DNA from: Skeletonema tropicum
Lineage: Eukaryota; Bacillariophyta; Thalassiosirophyceae; Thalassiosirales; Thalassiosiraceae
Length of the DNA stretch: 64,000 bases
Reading direction: 5' to 3'
Assembly (NCBI GenBank): GCA_037178625.1
Contig: JAWZXG010000027.1
Coordinates: 186,001-250,000 of the forward strand
Part shown: piece by piece, positions 43,001-54,533 of the stretch
Layout: the number at the start of each line of letters is the position of its first letter
Position numbering within the stretch: position 1 is the stretch's first letter
Made by a program: the position numbers and the translations under genes
The notes under the pieces: model-generated
The model's input: only the letters and a program-made list of their open reading frames with translations
Told to the model about the DNA's origin: nothing
The model's database searches: none

Positions 43001-45503
43001 ATGGGTGGTATTCCAAACCATCTGGACCAGTATTCACGACGCTAAAGGTGAACTTTCCCCCACCCTGATTCCTCAAAATGTAGAGACACAAGTGTGCCCT
43101 ATCCGGCTGCTGCCATCCACCCGGCATCACAAGCTGTTGCTCTGCCTGTACATTACCCACCAAATTCACAAAGGTATTGATAAAATTCAAAAACAATGCA
43201 TCCAAATTCTTCCCACTCGCACCGGCAGAATGGGGCAGCATTGAAATCAACTTGATGGCCGCCTCACAACCAATTTGATTGGGTCGTAGATAATCCAATG
43301 TGTGGGATTTTCCTCCAGAAGAGTACATGTTCCGCTCCGACTCTTGGACGAGATGACACATGAAACTAAGTGCTTTGGCAAGTTGCTCGTATTTGGGTGC
43401 TGCAGTAAATGCTGCGGGTTTGTCACCACCATCGGTAGAATGACTGGTTCCCAATTCGGATGCCAATCCTCCACCCCCTCCACTACCCCCTCCTGCTGCA
43501 CGACGCTCCTCACGATACTTCTTGACGTACACATCAATATTCATCAATGCCCAAAATGGCTTGACACGTTCAATCGGGTAGAATTTACGTGTTGGTTCCT
43601 TCTTATCTGCACCTGCTAAAAACTCGTAAATGTTAAAGAAGCGTGCGTTGCCCACTGATGCCACGGCGGATGAGGTGGTTGGTGTGGTGGAAATGTTATC
43701 AAGTTTGGCACCACTTTTTCCTAGACCGCCACTACCGCGAGAGGATAATGATGAAGAAGATGATGCAGATTTGGGACGGGTTGTTGGTGGCTTGTTGTTG
43801 TTGTTATTGATCGAAGGGTTCGACTTGATTGAGTCACCAGTTCCAGTCCTACTTCTCATTGGTCCAGTCGAGTCACCAGTACCACTCCTACTCCTCAATG
43901 GTGACTTGATAGAATCACTTCTACTCATTGAGTCACTCCTACTCCTTGCTGACTTGATAGAATCACTCGTACCACTTCTACTCCTATTCCCCTCACTGTG
44001 AAAGCTGTTGTTATTATCCAATGCCGCTGCTGCTCCAGTTACAATTGAAGGAGGGGGGAGACTCATACCACCACCTCCTCCACCACCACCACCAATACTA
44101 CCGCCCCCACCAGTTCCAACAGAGTTCATTGCCGGAGAGGATGATCTCATTGGGGCCAATGACGGAGAGGATGATCTCATTGGAGCAATAGATGGCGATG
44201 ATGGCATTGAACTTGCATTCAAATTAGCCGTAGCCGTCAGCGGTGCTCCACCGGAAAGAGGAGGCGTCCCTCCCACCACCTTTTTTTGATTTGTTACTAC
44301 TGGCGTTGTTGCAGTGGTTGAGGATGCACTAGCGGTACCTTTGAATACATCAAGTAAATTGGCTCCCCCCGACACTGGAGGCTGCTGTGGTTGTTGTTGT
44401 TGTTGTTGCTGTTGCATCGTCATTCCACCCAATCCCCCCGCTACTCCTCCCGACACTGGAGGCTGTTGACTCACCACTCCCTGCTGTTGCACACTATTAC
44501 TACTAACACTAGTATTCTGTGCCATCCCCCCACCACCGCTGATGGGAGCGGGTGCAGGTTCCAAATCAGCAAATGGATCTTCAGTTCCTGCTTGAAATCC
44601 ACTCTTTTGTTGTTGTTGTTGTTGTTGTGGTGCCATGGTTGTCATCCTCTGCTGCTGCTGAATAGGTTGTTGTTGCTGCTGAGGCATGAAGGCATTGGTC
44701 GAATTCATCATTCCAAATCCCCCCTGCTGTTGCTGCTGTGTCTGCTGCTGTCCATACAAATTATTATTCTGCTGCTGCTGCTGCTGTTGTTGGACTGGAG
44801 TCGCCATTCTTCGTTGTTGAGGTGGTGGTTGAGCAACTGCTACTGGCTGCTGTACTGCTGGTGGTGGTTGTTGTTGGATGAGTGTCACGTAGGCTGGTGG
44901 AAACCATCCATCCTGAAAGCACACAACATTTGTTGGTGGGTTGGTGGATACATCATGTAATATTTTATAGACACGATAATTCATAGATTTTATAGACGTG
45001 CAGTGTAGAGACCCACAAGATGAGTGACAGCACAATAATGATACATCATCGTGACGTAATGATTGCATTGAATGAAGAGAGCAGTGGAGAAACAGAAATA
45101 AGCGGATTTTTGAGTGAACAAAACAATCATTGATGAAAAGTGAAATCACTTCGAATTGAAAATTGCCAAGTCAATTTGCCCCCCCCTGCGATGAGCAGTT
45201 CAATGATATCAACTGACTGACTGACTGACTGCCAGCTCAATAATGACATCATCCCTCTCTATCAAACACTCATCATTAATATAAATGCACTTCAATACAT
45301 ATAACACACACACACATTTCAATGTTTCAACACATGTCATATAATTCCTATCTTCAACTCACCACCCCATTACACCGCCCCCACCACCAAGCACCACTCT
45401 GACCCATCTCGGCAACAATCGTCGCTCCCGCCACGAAGGATAATTGACTTTGGGCGGGGGCGCCATTGAAGGCATGTTTGGATTTGTAGATTGCCTTTTG
45501 CAT
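31003..45503 (-). CDS. Giant SH3 / DUF3638-DUF3645 ATPase-like / EF-hand / VPS62-like protein
   Basis: Five exons, 45503-45363, 44912-39697, 39609-33226, 33117-32875 and 32785-31003, join in frame across GT-AG introns of 449, 87, 108 and 89 bp into 4,588 residues. An SH3 domain (residues 1-60; LSFVAGATI, WWWGRCNG, then GWFPPAYV after the first intron) is split by that intron, which confirms the start exon. A Gln/Pro- and Ser-rich linker (to about 530) follows, then long conserved helical regions. Around 2,920 lies a Walker-A-like GAGKT, around 3,085 DEVD, and around 3,630 QGAFRMRGIGQGQ, an arrangement like SF2 ATPases and matching DUF3638/DUF3645 as I know it (often annotated as ubiquitin-hydrolase-like). 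A Glu-rich run (~3,910) precedes EF-hands near 4,090, 4,276 (DQNRDGMLSGSE) and 4,315 (DKDRDGYINLEE), and the end (4,365-4,588) resembles VPS62 (DDFVALGCIGT). Function unproven; Ca2+ control is plausible. Confidence 0.85.
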
Positions 45504-46722
45504 CGTGAAGTGAGATTTTCGATGTCTGAGATATATATATATGATTTTACGATATGTGCCTAACTGACTGACTGACTGACTGATGATTTTAAGCTTGACT
45601 GACTGACTGACTGACTGTATAGTATAGATATACTGTTCAGCTGATTTATTATTATTATCGCCTTGATCAATCAAGCTGCACGTCTCAACTATCTTCACTA
45701 CCGACCGACCGACCGACCGACCGATAAAATTCACTTCTCACTTCGACCGCCAAAATAAAAATGACCCAGCTAGCGTCTCTCGAAGCAATGACGAAGCGAG
45801 AGATATAGAGAGGTGGGAAATCTATACTCTACACACTTCTGGCTGGCTGCTGCCTCGATTGATTATCGTTACATACGTTGCCTCACTATTATGTGTCCTT
45901 CGCTACTTCTGCCTGTGCCGCTGACGGACAATGCCATGAGATGTGACATGAGAGACGTAATTTTTCGGTCTTCGGTCGGATCCAGCGAGGATATTTGGCG
46001 GACTTTTGAAGACGGGCATCTGGCTGTATCTATGGTACTGTGATGAGCTGTATGGGCGTGGGTATCTTTGGTATTCTGAGGATTTGCAAAGCGGCGCATC
46101 CACCTTTCAATTTTTGAATCAACACCAACACAGCTCAAGCTCAAGCAGAGAATGAAATGAATGACCATGGCCGATATCTTGTCTCCTACGCGGCCAATCA
46201 AGGCGATAAGTGTCGTTTTGGAAAGCTCTCATCGTGCTCTATCGATTGAGCATGTAGTCGACTCGATCAGACGACTTTTCACTGAGAGCTGAGGAACACA
46301 AAACGAGCATGAATTCCTCGCACTTCTGATTAGCTACGCTTCTCCGAAGATGATAGCGAGAGCAGTTATGGCTACATGGATTGACGGCTGCAGCATAAGT
46401 AAGTTCTGAAGTCGATATTACTTTCGCTAGAGTTTGGCGTTGTCGGCATCATGGTCCTTTGCAAAAGATCCAGTCTAAAATTTGGCGCGCCTCCAAAAGA
46501 TCCATTTTTTGAGGCCGGGCCGTTATTGTTACGGGTAAAATATTCTTGCCCGTTGTCGCCATCAAATTTGAGTGTGACAAAGTTAGTGTCGCCATCAAAT
46601 TTGATGGCGACACCCGCTTTGGTGTAAAATCAGTTATTAGGGAGTAAGCTAGAAAGAGGCGGGTGAAAACGCTGTCGCCATCAATTTTTTTGGCTCCCGC
46701 TGTTTTGCATCTGCCACGCCAT
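45504..46722. other. Upstream region of the giant gene with tetranucleotide repeats
   Basis: ATATATATAT lies just upstream of the start codon (about 45531-45541). Runs of (GACT)n occur near 45210-45230 in the first intron, and near 45562-45583, 45595-45617 and as (GACC)n near 45698-45722. At about 46195-46252 is a copy of the dispersed GGAAAGCTCTC repeat. No other gene seen. Confidence 0.6.
46586..46613. repeat. 28-bp perfect palindrome
   Basis: GTGTCGCCATCAAA followed directly by its reverse complement. Half-site copies (GTCGCCATCAA) lie at about 46555 and 46674. It could be a foldback end or a protein-binding site. Confidence 0.8.
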
Positions 46723-46730
46723 TTTTGAGA

Positions 46731-49700
46731 TAGCGTAATGGAATTTCACCATTTTTGGAGGGGGTTGAAAATTGCAGGTTGAAATTTCAGAAATTTCAGA
46801 AATTTCAAGGGATTAAATTTCACTCTAGCTTATCCTGAGATAGTCGTAATACTTTGCACTCTGCAGTCAACACATCACTCTAAGAGAGACTGTCAGCAAG
46901 CTTCTTTCCAAGCATCTTCTTCGCATCCATGATATGACGGAGGTTTTCCTTCCCTCGAAGAAGTGCAACACCAGTTGGATCCTTCATCCTATTCCTATCC
47001 TTCACAAGAATGCTGTTCTTCAGAGGTTTGGCCCTACGCTCACAATCCATCGATCCGACAGTTCCCATAGACATTAGAGGCTTAGCAACCAATCGATAGA
47101 AGTCAGATGATCCTGCATAACATTCAAACCACGTGATGCGACCAGAAATAGCACCAGTTGATTCCACATACTGTACCACATTTTTGATACTAAAAGACTT
47201 GTTGTTCTGTTGCAGCTGTTCCAAAGATGGAAGCGATGGAAGTGGAACGTCAAAAGAATGAAACCAGTCATTGTTTTGAGTATCAAAGTCCTCAAAATCC
47301 TTTTTAACTCTCCTCCGCATCTCATCAGAACCATCTTCACCCAAAGGCACATACCACTCGATCATCTTCCTTACGAGCGCAGCCTTGTTAGTCTGCAGGT
47401 AGAACAACTCCCTCCACACACGAGAGTTTGGGTCACAGAGGAAACACATCAAGTGATGCTCATCGAGTAAACCAACCTTCAGTCCGCTGGGATCAACACC
47501 ATCCATATTGAAACGTTCACGGATCATACCAGCAACTTCTGCTCTTGAGCCCTGACCAAGAAGTTCATCAAACTCGGGAGTGAGACACTTGTTAATATCA
47601 TTGCGCAGCGCTTGAACCAAGAGGGGGTAAGCACTAAGTGGCATATCCTTGCGGGAACAAGCCAAATGTGCTTCCTTGAAAGGGAGCGTGAAGGCAATAA
47701 CAACATCAAACATCTTCCAAATATTTTCCTTCTTGAAGTGCTCCATCAGCTCATCCAACTCAGCTTGCTTTGTTGCAGTGCGCTCACTACGATACTTTTG
47801 ATACTCCGCCTTGCCAGGAAGTACAAGAAGAAAGTCACGACACTTGCGAGCGCTCACAACAACGTCATGTAGAAGGTTCATCCGTGTCTCCACGGGGCAG
47901 AAAACTTTGGAGTAAAACACGAGCTCATCCACTAGAGCTGCGCTGCGTCGGAAAGAATCAATGCGATCAATCTTCACGAAGTCCCTGACTTTCCTAGCAT
48001 ACTTTATGACAAGTTGCATAACTGAAGTCTTGGCTAGGTCTTTCATAAGCAAATCGATGCAATGAGCCGGATCGCGTGTAACTATGACCTTCATCCCTGG
48101 ATACTTTTCTTCAAGTTCCTTCCCAACTCGATCCGCAACATGCCTTGCAGCATTATCAACAGGAATGCTCACAATCTTCGCATTGTATTCTTTCATGACG
48201 TTTTCACAAACCCTCACAGCATCCTCTATTTCGGCTTCGGTAACATGCTTATCGCTTCCAAGATCTTTCCATTCGAGGAAGAGTGAGAAGTCACTCTTCG
48301 CGACGGTGTATACGATCTAGGCAGAAGAGGATACAGCAGGGCAACATAAATAGTAGTGAGACAATTGAAAGCAATGAAGTTATTGTACAGAACATAAATC
48401 ACGTACCTTTTGTTTGCCCAAGACAGTGACTCCATCCATCGCAACATTTACATGTCCGGGAATTTTTGCCATAAATGATTTCAACTCCGATGTCGTTTGT
48501 TTATCAATTTTAATGACATACTTGTCATAGATTGTTTCAACATCACTTGGAATGAACTTCAAGATGGCAGGGTATCGTTGGTGTAGGCTTGCTTGCACCC
48601 AAGGATCCAATAGACGACTCAATGGCTCGCCACGAGCGACAATGGCTCGTACCTCGTGCATGAGTACAATGTCAGCAGATGCCTGGTTCATGCTCTTACC
48701 ATACGTGTGCTCCATAGTAGTTTGTGCAGATGGTACACGCTTTGTTTTCTTGCGAGGGGGAACGGATGTGGAGGTGGATTTGGTGACATCACTAACGTCC
48801 CCAGAGTTGGATAGTAGATCAATCACCGCAACGGGGCCATGATTACTACGCATGGCAGCAACAGTTTCACTTGGGTTGGATTGAAGTGCAAGATACGTTG
48901 CTTGTTTCTTATTCGCTTGAGCCCCTCCTTCGATTTGTCTCCTTGTGTGAGGGCATGTCAACCCTTCACATTCGTGGAGAGAATGTTTTCTAGCTCTTGT
49001 TGCATTAAATGTCGCTAGCAACTTGTTGTACTTAGGACAGTGCTTGCATACAATACGTAACTTGCCATTGGGTTGGGGCGTGATTTCGTATTGGGAATAG
49101 AGCGTTGAGTCTCGTTGCTTTTTGGCATCCGGAGCTGCTGCAAAAGGCACAGCAGCAGGTGGTGCTGCGGGTGGATCGACTGCAGCGACGGCAGGTGGAT
49201 CGACAGCAGCGACGGCAGCATCGGCAGTTGGGGCCGCAGCGGTGAGCTTGTGTTGGACACAGTGAAGACACATGAGAGCGGTATGGGAGTTGGCAAGTGT
49301 TTTTGCATGATCATTAAGATCCCCTGCAGGGTTTTTGTAGGATGGGTTGCCCACAATTTCCTCACAGTAGAGTTTACCGCAAAGGGCACCATGAATTGGT
49401 CCTTCACACATCATGCACTGATGATCAGCCGGGTTGTTGAGGGGGGAGTTCTTCATGCCACAAAGGGCGTTGGCGGCGCATGTCAAAAGCATTATTGTTG
49501 AAGATTATTGAATTGTTGTTGTTATTGCCAGGCAAACTATGACAGCGTGGTAGACGGCAGAGTGAACAAAAAGTTGATTTGTGCACATACCCGCACCCAA
49601 AATAAGAGCCATCCGCGCCCAAAATCATCTGGTACATGCCAATGCAGGAACACGCATGTAAGCTGAATTACTACGAAGGAATAAGTAATACTGCATTGTT

Positions 49701-49968
49701 AGTCGCCAGCATTTTGGTGAAGAGTTACTCTCCGCTGAGTTGACAAACTCATCATCTGGATGGTGCGTGGTGTTCTTTGGGGTTTGGTGGTTGGTGGAAT
49801 GAAGGGTCTTAGGTTATTTTTGTGCTACGTGTTGGTTCAGTACCATCCGTTCGCGCCAGAATTTTTGTGAAATTTCATTGTTGGCCAAAATTGGTGCAAC
49901 TTTCACCCTGTAAATTTCACGAAAGTTGCAGTAGTGAAATTTCACCCTTTTGAAATTCCATTACGCTA
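46731..49968 (-). mobile_element. hAT DNA transposon, structurally complete
   Basis: A 3,238-bp element. Ends TAGCGTAATGGAATTTCA at 46731 and the inverse ending at 49968; a perfect 8-bp duplication TTTTGAGA at 46723-46730 and 49969-49976. Subterminal AAATTTCA-type words occur near both ends. The 8-bp duplication and TA-starting ends fit hAT. It contains one uninterrupted transposase gene on the minus strand. Confidence 0.92.
46880..49492 (-). CDS. hAT transposase (zinc finger, DUF659, dimerisation region)
   Basis: Exons 49492-48407 and 48316-46880 join in phase 0 across a 90-bp GT-AG intron, giving 840 residues. Features in order: Cys-rich N-terminus (CMMCEGPIHGALCGKLYC), an Ala/Pro-rich linker with a repeated AAVDPP unit, a BED-like finger (CKHCPKYNKLLATFNATRARKH...C), then the DUF659/hAT core MDGVTVLGKQ, IVYTVAKSDFSLFLEW, IPVDNAARH, DPAHCIDLLMKD, and C-terminal CERRAKPLKN..VKDRNRM typical of the hAT dimerisation region. 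It cuts and re-inserts the element via the terminal repeats. No frameshift or stop was seen, so the enzyme may be active. Codons upstream of the ATG to 49637 could add a leader exon, but I see no clear splice pair. Confidence 0.88.
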
Positions 49969-49976
49969 TTTTGAGA

Positions 49977-50560
49977 TGTTGTTGTGTCTCTATATTTTTT
50001 AGCGGGACTGACTGACTGACTGACTGGCTGCCTGACTGACTGGTGGTTCGGTTGGCTCGATCGATTTTAGAGCAAGCTGTCTGACTATTTACAATCAAAG
50101 TACACGCCTCAACTAATATCCATAAGGAGTAACTTCCCTTTCTGTGGCCTGGAAGTGCAAGAACTTCCCTGTCGCTCACAGGGAAGTTTGCGCCTAAACT
50201 ATGCAGCCGTATTACACCCAATCCAAGGGCATAGCCACGTCGAGTAGGGTCTACTGAGCAATCCTACCAAGTTTGGTTGCTTCGAAAGGTCTATTACCGT
50301 TGGTAGAGCCGATAACATAATCGACATTTTCTGTTCCCCGTTCTCCTATTTTTTTAAATCCCCACCTCCACAACCATCATGGCGATGGCGTGCTGCTATC
50401 CTACGAAGTCCCCTAGCCTCCTCCTAAGCATTGGGGTCGTCTCTATAGTAGTATAGGTTGCCGTTGGCTTGCTGCAGCTGTTCATCGTGGTGATATATAC
50501 TCATCGTCTGCCATTGTGTAGTACAAGATATTTGACTTGATACGTGACCTCCTCGACATA
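49977..50560. other. Gene-free interval with tetranucleotide repeat and hairpin
   Basis: (GACT)n runs at about 50007-50042. An 11-bp stem AACTTCCCTGT with a short loop lies near 50162-50190. No gene recognised. Confidence 0.5.
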
Positions 50561-50562
50561 AT

Positions 50563-52018
50563 ATGTCAGATGACATGTATGAGAATGACGCCGATCGTGA
50601 TGCTGCTGCCAATTACAATGATCCGCAACAAACAGATCATCGTTTTGAGGAGAAGAGGGGTACGATGACTACTTCGAAGAGGACTATGTGCCGGATGGTT
50701 TGTATGAAGGAAGGAAGTTCCCTCCAAAACCTACCGTCTGTGATGTGATTCCAACTACACAACTTCCCGGAGTATCAATTGACATGGCACGTAGTAAGTT
50801 TTGGAATCATGGAAAGAAGGAAATAGAGTTCTTTCTGAATAAAATCACAGAATTAAGAGATAAATATCGCCATAACGATGTTCTCGATAACGTTGTTCAT
50901 TGCTGTGCGACCGCGACAGTGACCTGTACCTAGCGTTCAGAAAAAAAATAGGGAATAGGGAAGACTAACCACGAAGAATTCTGCACATGGTTGTCTACAT
51001 TCCTTCGTTCAAGTCGGAGGAAGGAGAATTTTAACAAGCTATGCCAGGGCAAACGAATTGATGCAAGTGATTTTATGAGTGAGGATGAATATGCAGAGAT
51101 TTGGAGACAGATTAGGTATCATGGATCATGGAAAGGGTAGTAACGTCCACAAGCGAGCATGGGAGGTGTTTCAGGATTCCTTTATCTCGTCAATGAAAGA
51201 AAACTTCGCGCCTGATCGCAAAAAAGATGAAATCAAAGCGGTATTTTGTGTGGATGATGACAAGGTGTTGCTGTCGCCTCGCCTTCGCAGGGAAATGGCT
51301 CCAGATGATGATGCAGGCATTGCCGTGCATCATCATGTGAGAGACAATAGAAAGGGTCATACAGTTCATGCAGTGACCGTTGCAGCAAGTGGTATGCCTC
51401 TACATATTGCTTTCCAACAGAGTGATGTGGGTCTATTTGACACGGTGGTGGGATTATTCGAGGAGTTATTTAATGCACCGGGGCCGAACACTCCGCCAGA
51501 CCTTCCCAACTGGGCAACGTTGAATGCCGACTGTAGCGCATCAACCTACTTGCTTGGTGGCTGAAGTGTGGAGGTGATATCCTTGGCACTGTGATGAGCT
51601 CAGATTATTTTTACGTTTGGAGGTAGCGGTAGATCCAAACGCAGAAAAACATTGCAACCAATAAATATCCATCGGTCGATCAAGCAACTCTCAGCCACAA
51701 TCTCGGGAAAACATCAGGCGAAAAGGGAAGCAAATTGACAACTACCGCATATTCATCCGGAATCGGCTCCGCTGTCAACATGACGCTTCATTCTACAGAT
51801 CACCATCGACACTTCGACTGTATTGTTGCGAAGCCAAGTGATTTGAAGGAGATGCAAGCGGTGGAATACAAGTATCAACACACGATGAGAGGAGTGAAGT
51901 TAGTAGCGGGGAAAGAGGACCCATTCGAAAAGTACATGCATTCTATGTTGAAGGAAGGAAGCAATGATGACGAGTCCCATGACTCTGAGGAGTCTGATCA
52001 CTCCTCAATCCGAGTTTG
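50563..52018 (+). pseudogene. Decayed DDE transposase, diatom-abundant family
   Basis: Several frames together: YEGRKFPPKPTVCDV, IDMARSKFWNHGKKEIEFFL, then a frameshift into EIWRQIRYHGSW-like sequence near 51100, AWEVFQDSFISSMKENF, FCVDDDKVLL, HHHVRDNRKGHTVHAVTVAA, and LPNWATLNADCSAS where the family usually has a 'D-R/G-GY' site. The last open segment (51735-52018) has VEYKYQHTMRGVKLV and an acidic tail. I recognise this as a high-copy diatom element, possibly PiggyBac-like, but the superfamily is uncertain. At least three stops or frameshifts; no terminal repeats found. Confidence 0.55.
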
Positions 52019-52309
52019 ATGATATTTACAAGCGTAGTTTGGTGGCTCCTCCCAAAGCTTTCTTTTACATCATCCACAGTTGACTCGCTATTTAGAGCAG
52101 TAGCGTCCATTACAGTTGAGCACCCAATGAGGAAGCACTTTGAGATGGTGCTTCTCTACCACTACAAGTATCTGATGAATCTAAGACTCTATTTGGCACA
52201 CTCCTTCGTGCATTGGATTGTCGCCAGACCCCGCTAGTTCAAGCAATAGACGTGACGACGGGATGACGACAACGAAGAGGAAGTAATGCGTATCTTCACT
52301 ACAATATAC

Positions 52310-52570
52310 ATATGTCGAATTTGATCAAAATACAATATGACAACCACAATCGAAAGCTCTCTTCAAGCTCTTATATACGCCATCATCACGCAAAGCTCTC
52401 GCCAAGATCGCTTTTTGACCATTGCCGTCAATTCCAGCTGGCACGGTCGAAAATCAAAAAAAGCGACCACTTCAATCCACTGAAATCCAATATATATATA
52501 CACTGTTTGGGCAGGGGCCCTCGATCGCTCGGCTGAAGAACGACCACCTAATGCAATAAGATCCATGGTA
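52310..52570 (+). repeat. Dispersed repeat related to 62960-63170
   Basis: Shares ordered blocks with 62970-63165: AATATGAC..CCAC, GAAAGCTCTCTTCAAGCT, AAAAAGCGAC and GCTGAAGAACGAC.ACCT. Contains ATATATATATACAC and GGGCAGGGGCCCTCG, the latter also present inverted at about 63620-63637. Non-coding. Confidence 0.6.
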
Positions 52571-52730
52571 GGTTGGCACATAGAAATCAGACGCTGCGCT
52601 GAAGCTATTTTCTACAGCTACATTTCAACAGTCTACTTTACTTTGACTTAGGGCTCTACTACTATTACTACTACTACCTATGATACTACTCTAGGACACT
52701 TGCCGCGGTCCTACATATATACAACATTCC

Positions 52731-53291
52731 CTACGGCAATATCTTCGAGTAACCAGCCGCAAGCTTCTGTGCTCTCTCGCTTGACAGCGATGATTGCCTC
52801 GCCGCATATGCCGCCAGCTGCTCTTCATTCAGGCAATACTGCATCTCCACTATTGAACGTGCGTGTCGCCTTTTCTTTTCCTTCACGAATCTTGTGACTT
52901 TGCTCGACACGAAAGTATCCAGTCCAACACAATCATAGAGAGCCTCCTTTTCGAGATCTTCCATCGGTGTGATAGACAGTAGACAACGAAGGCTTCGGAC
53001 GTCGCGTGCCATTTCTTGCTCGAAGAAATACTTGTCACTCCTGGAGTTCCAGCGCTTTGAGACCTCATCCCTTGATGGATATTGAAAGCAATGTACAATG
53101 ATGTCTTCAGAGAAGCTCACTTGCTTCTCCATTGCCATCGCCATTGTGTTGTTCGTTGCAGAGACCTCGCCGCCAGTACCTCTATCAGCATCAGTGTCAG
53201 TATCTGATTCTGATGTTCGCTTCGGATGGCGATGGCCGAAGTCAACTATTAGATCGCTGCCGTTGCCATTGGTAGCTCCAACTTTTGACAT
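52731..53291 (-). CDS. Uncharacterised diatom-type family protein, paralog C
   Basis: 186 residues. Same family as 20590 and 22958: MSKVGATNGNGSDLIVDFGH, an insert with ESDTDTDADRG, then VSFSEDIIVHCFQYPS, RWNSRSDKYFFEQEM, VRSLRCLLSITPMEDLEK and SIVEMQYCLNEEQLAAYAA. The 3' flank (52610-52730) is also shared with the other copies (CATAGGTAGTAGTAGTA and CTGTTGAAATGTA on the coding strand). Function unknown; the family spread within 33 kb suggests duplication carried by larger segments. Confidence 0.75.
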   Translation of the reverse strand: MSKVGATNGNGSDLIVDFGHRHPKRTSESDTDTDADRGTGGEVSATNNTMAMAMEKQVSFSEDIIVHCFQYPSRDEVSKRWNSRSDKYFFEQEMARDVRSLRCLLSITPMEDLEKEALYDCVGLDTFVSSKVTRFVKEKKRRHARSIVEMQYCLNEEQLAAYAARQSSLSSERAQKLAAGYSKILP

Positions 53292-54533
53292 GATACTTCG
53301 ATTGGAGGTGTTATTTCAATTCAACCCAGTCCGTATTGTGAGGTCGAGCAAGTTAAAATGAAATACCTACACTTGATGAACAATGAACAAGAGAAGCGAA
53401 CAAGAGATGCTTGACTCTGCCAGCTTGAAACGTGTCTTTAAGTATGTAGGCAGCTGTTATTGCAGCAGACGGTTCTGTGACATTCTCAGGTACCGCATAG
53501 GCTGAATATAGGAATCATGTTATCAATTCACAAGTGAACAGCGAATTTCTTCGATCAGTAAAATTGGGCACAGAGACACATTGTGTCAGTTCCGAAGATT
53601 TGCAAAGCGGCACCACTCGCACTCCACTCTTTCTCATGACTCCACTTTTATTTTGAATCAATCCACTCTTTCTCATGACTCCACTTTTTGAATTAAATCA
53701 ACGCAACACAGCTTTATCTCAAGCAGCTCACTGTGATGATACTCAGGAGGAGTTTAAGTTCTCTTTCTTTACTGGCACTAGTGCCTAAGTATAGGGAGTA
53801 AGTAGCAACTAAAATTATCTATCCATTTATTTTACTAAAGCAACAACTTGCATGCAGTCGAGTTGTTGTTGAGACGATATAGTGACGTCATCAGTATTTG
53901 AATTAGTCTGGTTTGGTGTTAGGGTTAACCTTCGTGGCAAAATCGAATGAATGAGGGAGAGAGAGGATGAGAGGAGAGCTGCGTGCGTTGTGCGTTTCGA
54001 TTACCTATTGAACATGTAAAATACCTACCTATTAGGTTATGTGCCCTGTTAGGTAAGATGACGTCTTCAGTTCAAAAAATTGCTCTCAAGGTTAACCTTC
54101 CCCTGCGCATCGCACATTCGTGCGTGAATAAGCCCGAAACTTACAATTTTAAGTATCGTGACTGAGGATTACTGTTCCTTCATGGTAACGGTTCACATTT
54201 TTGTCACCAGTTCTTTACATTTTGTCAGTAGAGAATCCTTTACAGGTCTTTACGTACATGCAGGAGGCAAGAGTGCTTGTTGGGATGAGGGCACAACCAG
54301 CTGCAGAAATTTGAAGAGCTGATGCAGCAGGTGGCATGCAGACAAAAAATAATTGCACAACATCTATCACTCCTAATCGTACGCTGGTTTATCCGCTCCG
54401 GGTAAAGTGATGAGGCCTAAAAAGAGAAGTATGCCATGCAGTGTTTTATTCTCCCCATTCTTTAGCTGAACGCTATCAGCCTTGGACTTAGTCTTATTAT
54501 TGTCAAAGATAAGATAAATATAAGATCATCATC
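53292..54533. other. Gene-free interval
   Basis: A short local duplication TCCACTCTTTCTCATGACTCC at about 53629 and 53668 is seen. No coding sequence recognised. Confidence 0.4.

Noticed and set aside
44391..44960. Long Leu-rich plus-strand ORF (189 codons)
   Set aside because: It is the opposite strand of the CAG/CAA polyglutamine region of the giant gene; the Leu runs come from CTG/TTG repeats.
49425..49637. Possible extra 5' exon of the hAT transposase (starts MYQMILGADGS)
   Set aside because: The peptide looks plausible, but I found no convincing donor/acceptor pair joining it in frame to the main exon; left as uncertain.
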